Source of the DNA: Thermoplasmata archaeon
GTDB lineage: Archaea; Thermoplasmatota; Thermoplasmata; Thermoplasmatales; Thermoplasmataceae
DNA length: 6,603 nt
NCBI GenBank assembly: GCA_021826795.1
Contig: JAKAYM010000105.1
Location: 1 to 6,603, forward strand
Reading direction: 5' to 3'
The notes under the pieces were generated by a model that was given only the letters and a program-made list of their open reading frames with translations, ran no database searches and was not told the origin of the DNA. Position numbers and translations under genes: made by a program. Shown here piece after piece: positions 5,367 to 6,603 of this stretch (position 1 is its first letter; each line of letters opens with the position of its first letter).

Positions 5367-5386
5367 GGTAATGATTTACATTTAAC

Positions 5387-6603
5387 ATGCAGAAGGCAGA
5401 AACAGATGCTATAACAGAAATCATTTCAAAAATAGGGACCAAAAAAGTACTCGCCACAGAAGAAGAATTGATACCATTCATGAAAGATGCTTCCTACATA
5501 AACGGTAAATTACCACTGGCAGTTTGCCTGCCTGATACACCAGATGACATTTCAGAAATACTATACGTGTGCAATAATTACAGGATCGACGTGACCATAC
5601 GCAGCGGTGGAACATCACTTACAGGTTCCTCGGTAAGCGGATTCAATGGCATTATAATCAGCACCATGAATTTAAACAGAATAATGGAAATCAATACATC
5701 CTCCAGATACGCTGTATGCGAGCCAGGGGTGAGGATAGATGCGCTGAACCAGGAACTTAAAAAATATAGCTTCTTTTATCCTCCAGACCCGGCCAGTTCC
5801 AGAGCTTCAACTATTGGCGGTTCCTTATCAACCAATGCCGGGGGACTCAGGGCCGTGAGATACGGTGCAACCAAGGAATGGGTACTGGGCATGGATGTTA
5901 TAATTCCCGATGGTCACATCATCAAAACAGGTGAATACACATTGAAAAGGAGCGCAGGGTATGACCTTACTGCGCTTATGATAGGCAGTGAGGGAACACT
6001 TGGGGTGATTACAAAGGCGGTACTGAAAATAGAGCCTTTACCGGAGGCTACCGCTAAACTCATGGGTTTTTATAGGGATATTGAAAGCGTTGGAAAATCC
6101 ATGAATAAAATAAAAAGTAGTGGAATTACACCCCTGATTGCTGAATTCATGGATATCGGAACAATTAATTCGGTAAGAAAGCGCATGAAAATTCGAATAC
6201 CACGATACACCCAGTTTCTATTGATGATTGATATTGATAGCCCTGCAGAAGCTCTGAAAAGAAAGATAGATAATGTAAGGAAGATAATGAAAGAATTTAC
6301 TGATAATGTCACGGTGATAACTGACCAGACAAGGATGGATGAAATCTACACGGCAAGGAAGGGAGCATATTCTGCCCTGTTATCATTACGTGAAAATAAT
6401 AGGCAGCTGGTGGTTATAGGCGATGTTATCGTCCCTTCCAGCGAACTAGCTGGTGCCATGAAAGAAATAGAAAAATGTGTCAGTGATAGCAAGATTAAGG
6501 CAACATTATTTGGGCATATTGGGGATGGTAACATTCATGCAAACATCTTTATGGACAACACAGAAGATGGAAGGAAAAAGATGGAGAAACTCCAGATGGA
6601 TAT
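5387..6603 (+). CDS. FAD-linked 2-hydroxyacid dehydrogenase (GlcD / D-lactate dehydrogenase type), 3' end cut by window edge
   Basis: 405 codons are open from the ATG at 5387 to the window edge. An in-frame TGA at 5372 with no start between makes this the first possible start. The protein belongs to the vanillyl-alcohol oxidase/PCMH FAD family that oxidises D-lactate, glycolate or similar 2-hydroxyacids and passes electrons to a quinone or other acceptor. The FAD domain shows RSGGTSLTGSS (72-82), PPDPAS (132-137), TIGGSLSTNAGG (142-153), a Tyr-Gly shortly after, and IGSEGTLGVIT (199-209). The C-terminal substrate domain contains GHIGDGNIH (376-384), the hallmark of the GlcD/D-LDH group. Family members are usually about 460 residues, so some 50-60 are missing. 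There are no Fe-S motifs in the visible part and no clear signal peptide. Substrate (D-lactate, glycolate or other) is undetermined. Confidence 0.93.
   Translation, partial: MQKAETDAITEIISKIGTKKVLATEEELIPFMKDASYINGKLPLAVCLPDTPDDISEILYVCNNYRIDVTIRSGGTSLTGSSVSGFNGIIISTMNLNRIMEINTSSRYAVCEPGVRIDALNQELKKYSFFYPPDPASSRASTIGGSLSTNAGGLRAVRYGATKEWVLGMDVIIPDGHIIKTGEYTLKRSAGYDLTALMIGSEGTLGVITKAVLKIEPLPEATAKLMGFYRDIESVGKSMNKIKSSGITPLIAEFMDIGTINSVRKRMKIRIPRYTQFLLMIDIDSPAEALKRKIDNVRKIMKEFTDNVTVITDQTRMDEIYTARKGAYSALLSLRENNRQLVVIGDVIVPSSELAGAMKEIEKCVSDSKIKATLFGHIGDGNIHANIFMDNTEDGRKKMEKLQMD

Noticed and set aside
5364..5386. ATGs at 5364 and 5370 as upstream starts for the dehydrogenase.
   Set aside because: They are in a different frame, which stops at TAA 5382-5384, and the dehydrogenase frame has a TGA at 5372.
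6070..6534. Two minus-strand frames of 62-80 codons near the right edge.
   Set aside because: They are antisense to the FAD-dependent dehydrogenase, whose frame stays open to the edge and carries the GHIGDGNIH motif.

Overview
The window comes from an archaeon, most likely of the order Thermoplasmatales (Ferroplasma, Acidiplasma or Thermoplasma type). The evidence is an archaeal transcription factor S, an archaeal-type SRP54, a geranylgeranyl reductase of the ether-lipid pathway, AT-rich DNA with heavy use of ATA (Ile) and AGA/AGG (Arg), and TATA boxes placed about 20-28 bases before most start codons, as expected for leaderless mRNAs. The genus call is an inference.

Layout. At the left edge, 1-117 on the minus strand is the start of a TnpB (IS200/IS605 family) gene that runs out of the window. 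It has its own TATA box and two small inverted repeats just upstream. Plus-strand genes follow: tfs (274-579), a T8 tract, then srp54 (680-2050). A minus-strand operon of a 2x[4Fe-4S] ferredoxin (3224-3433) and geranylgeranyl reductase (2047-3237) meets srp54 tail to tail with overlapping stop codons. The molybdopterin synthase large subunit moaE (3568-3981, plus) diverges from the ferredoxin gene. It overlaps the end of a convergent 12-TM MFS transporter (3942-5297, minus) by 40 bp. From 5387 to the right edge on the plus strand is an FAD-linked 2-hydroxyacid (D-lactate/glycolate type) dehydrogenase. It is open at the edge and lacks only its C-terminal tail.

How the genes work together. Ferredoxin and geranylgeranyl reductase form an electron donor/enzyme pair that saturates the isoprenoid chains of archaeal lipids. 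The MFS carrier and the hydroxyacid dehydrogenase share an 89-bp divergent promoter region and may be an uptake/oxidation pair. The tfs, srp54 and moaE genes are housekeeping genes with their own promoters. The packing is very tight: three overlapping gene pairs, with apparent U-tract terminators inside opposing coding regions.

No CRISPR array, tRNA, rRNA or clearly new multi-gene system was seen. The least expected item is the edge-truncated tnpB, which is too short to show up as an ordinary ORF. No stretch over 300 bases lacks a gene; the longest gaps are 118-273, 580-679, 3434-3567 and 5298-5386.
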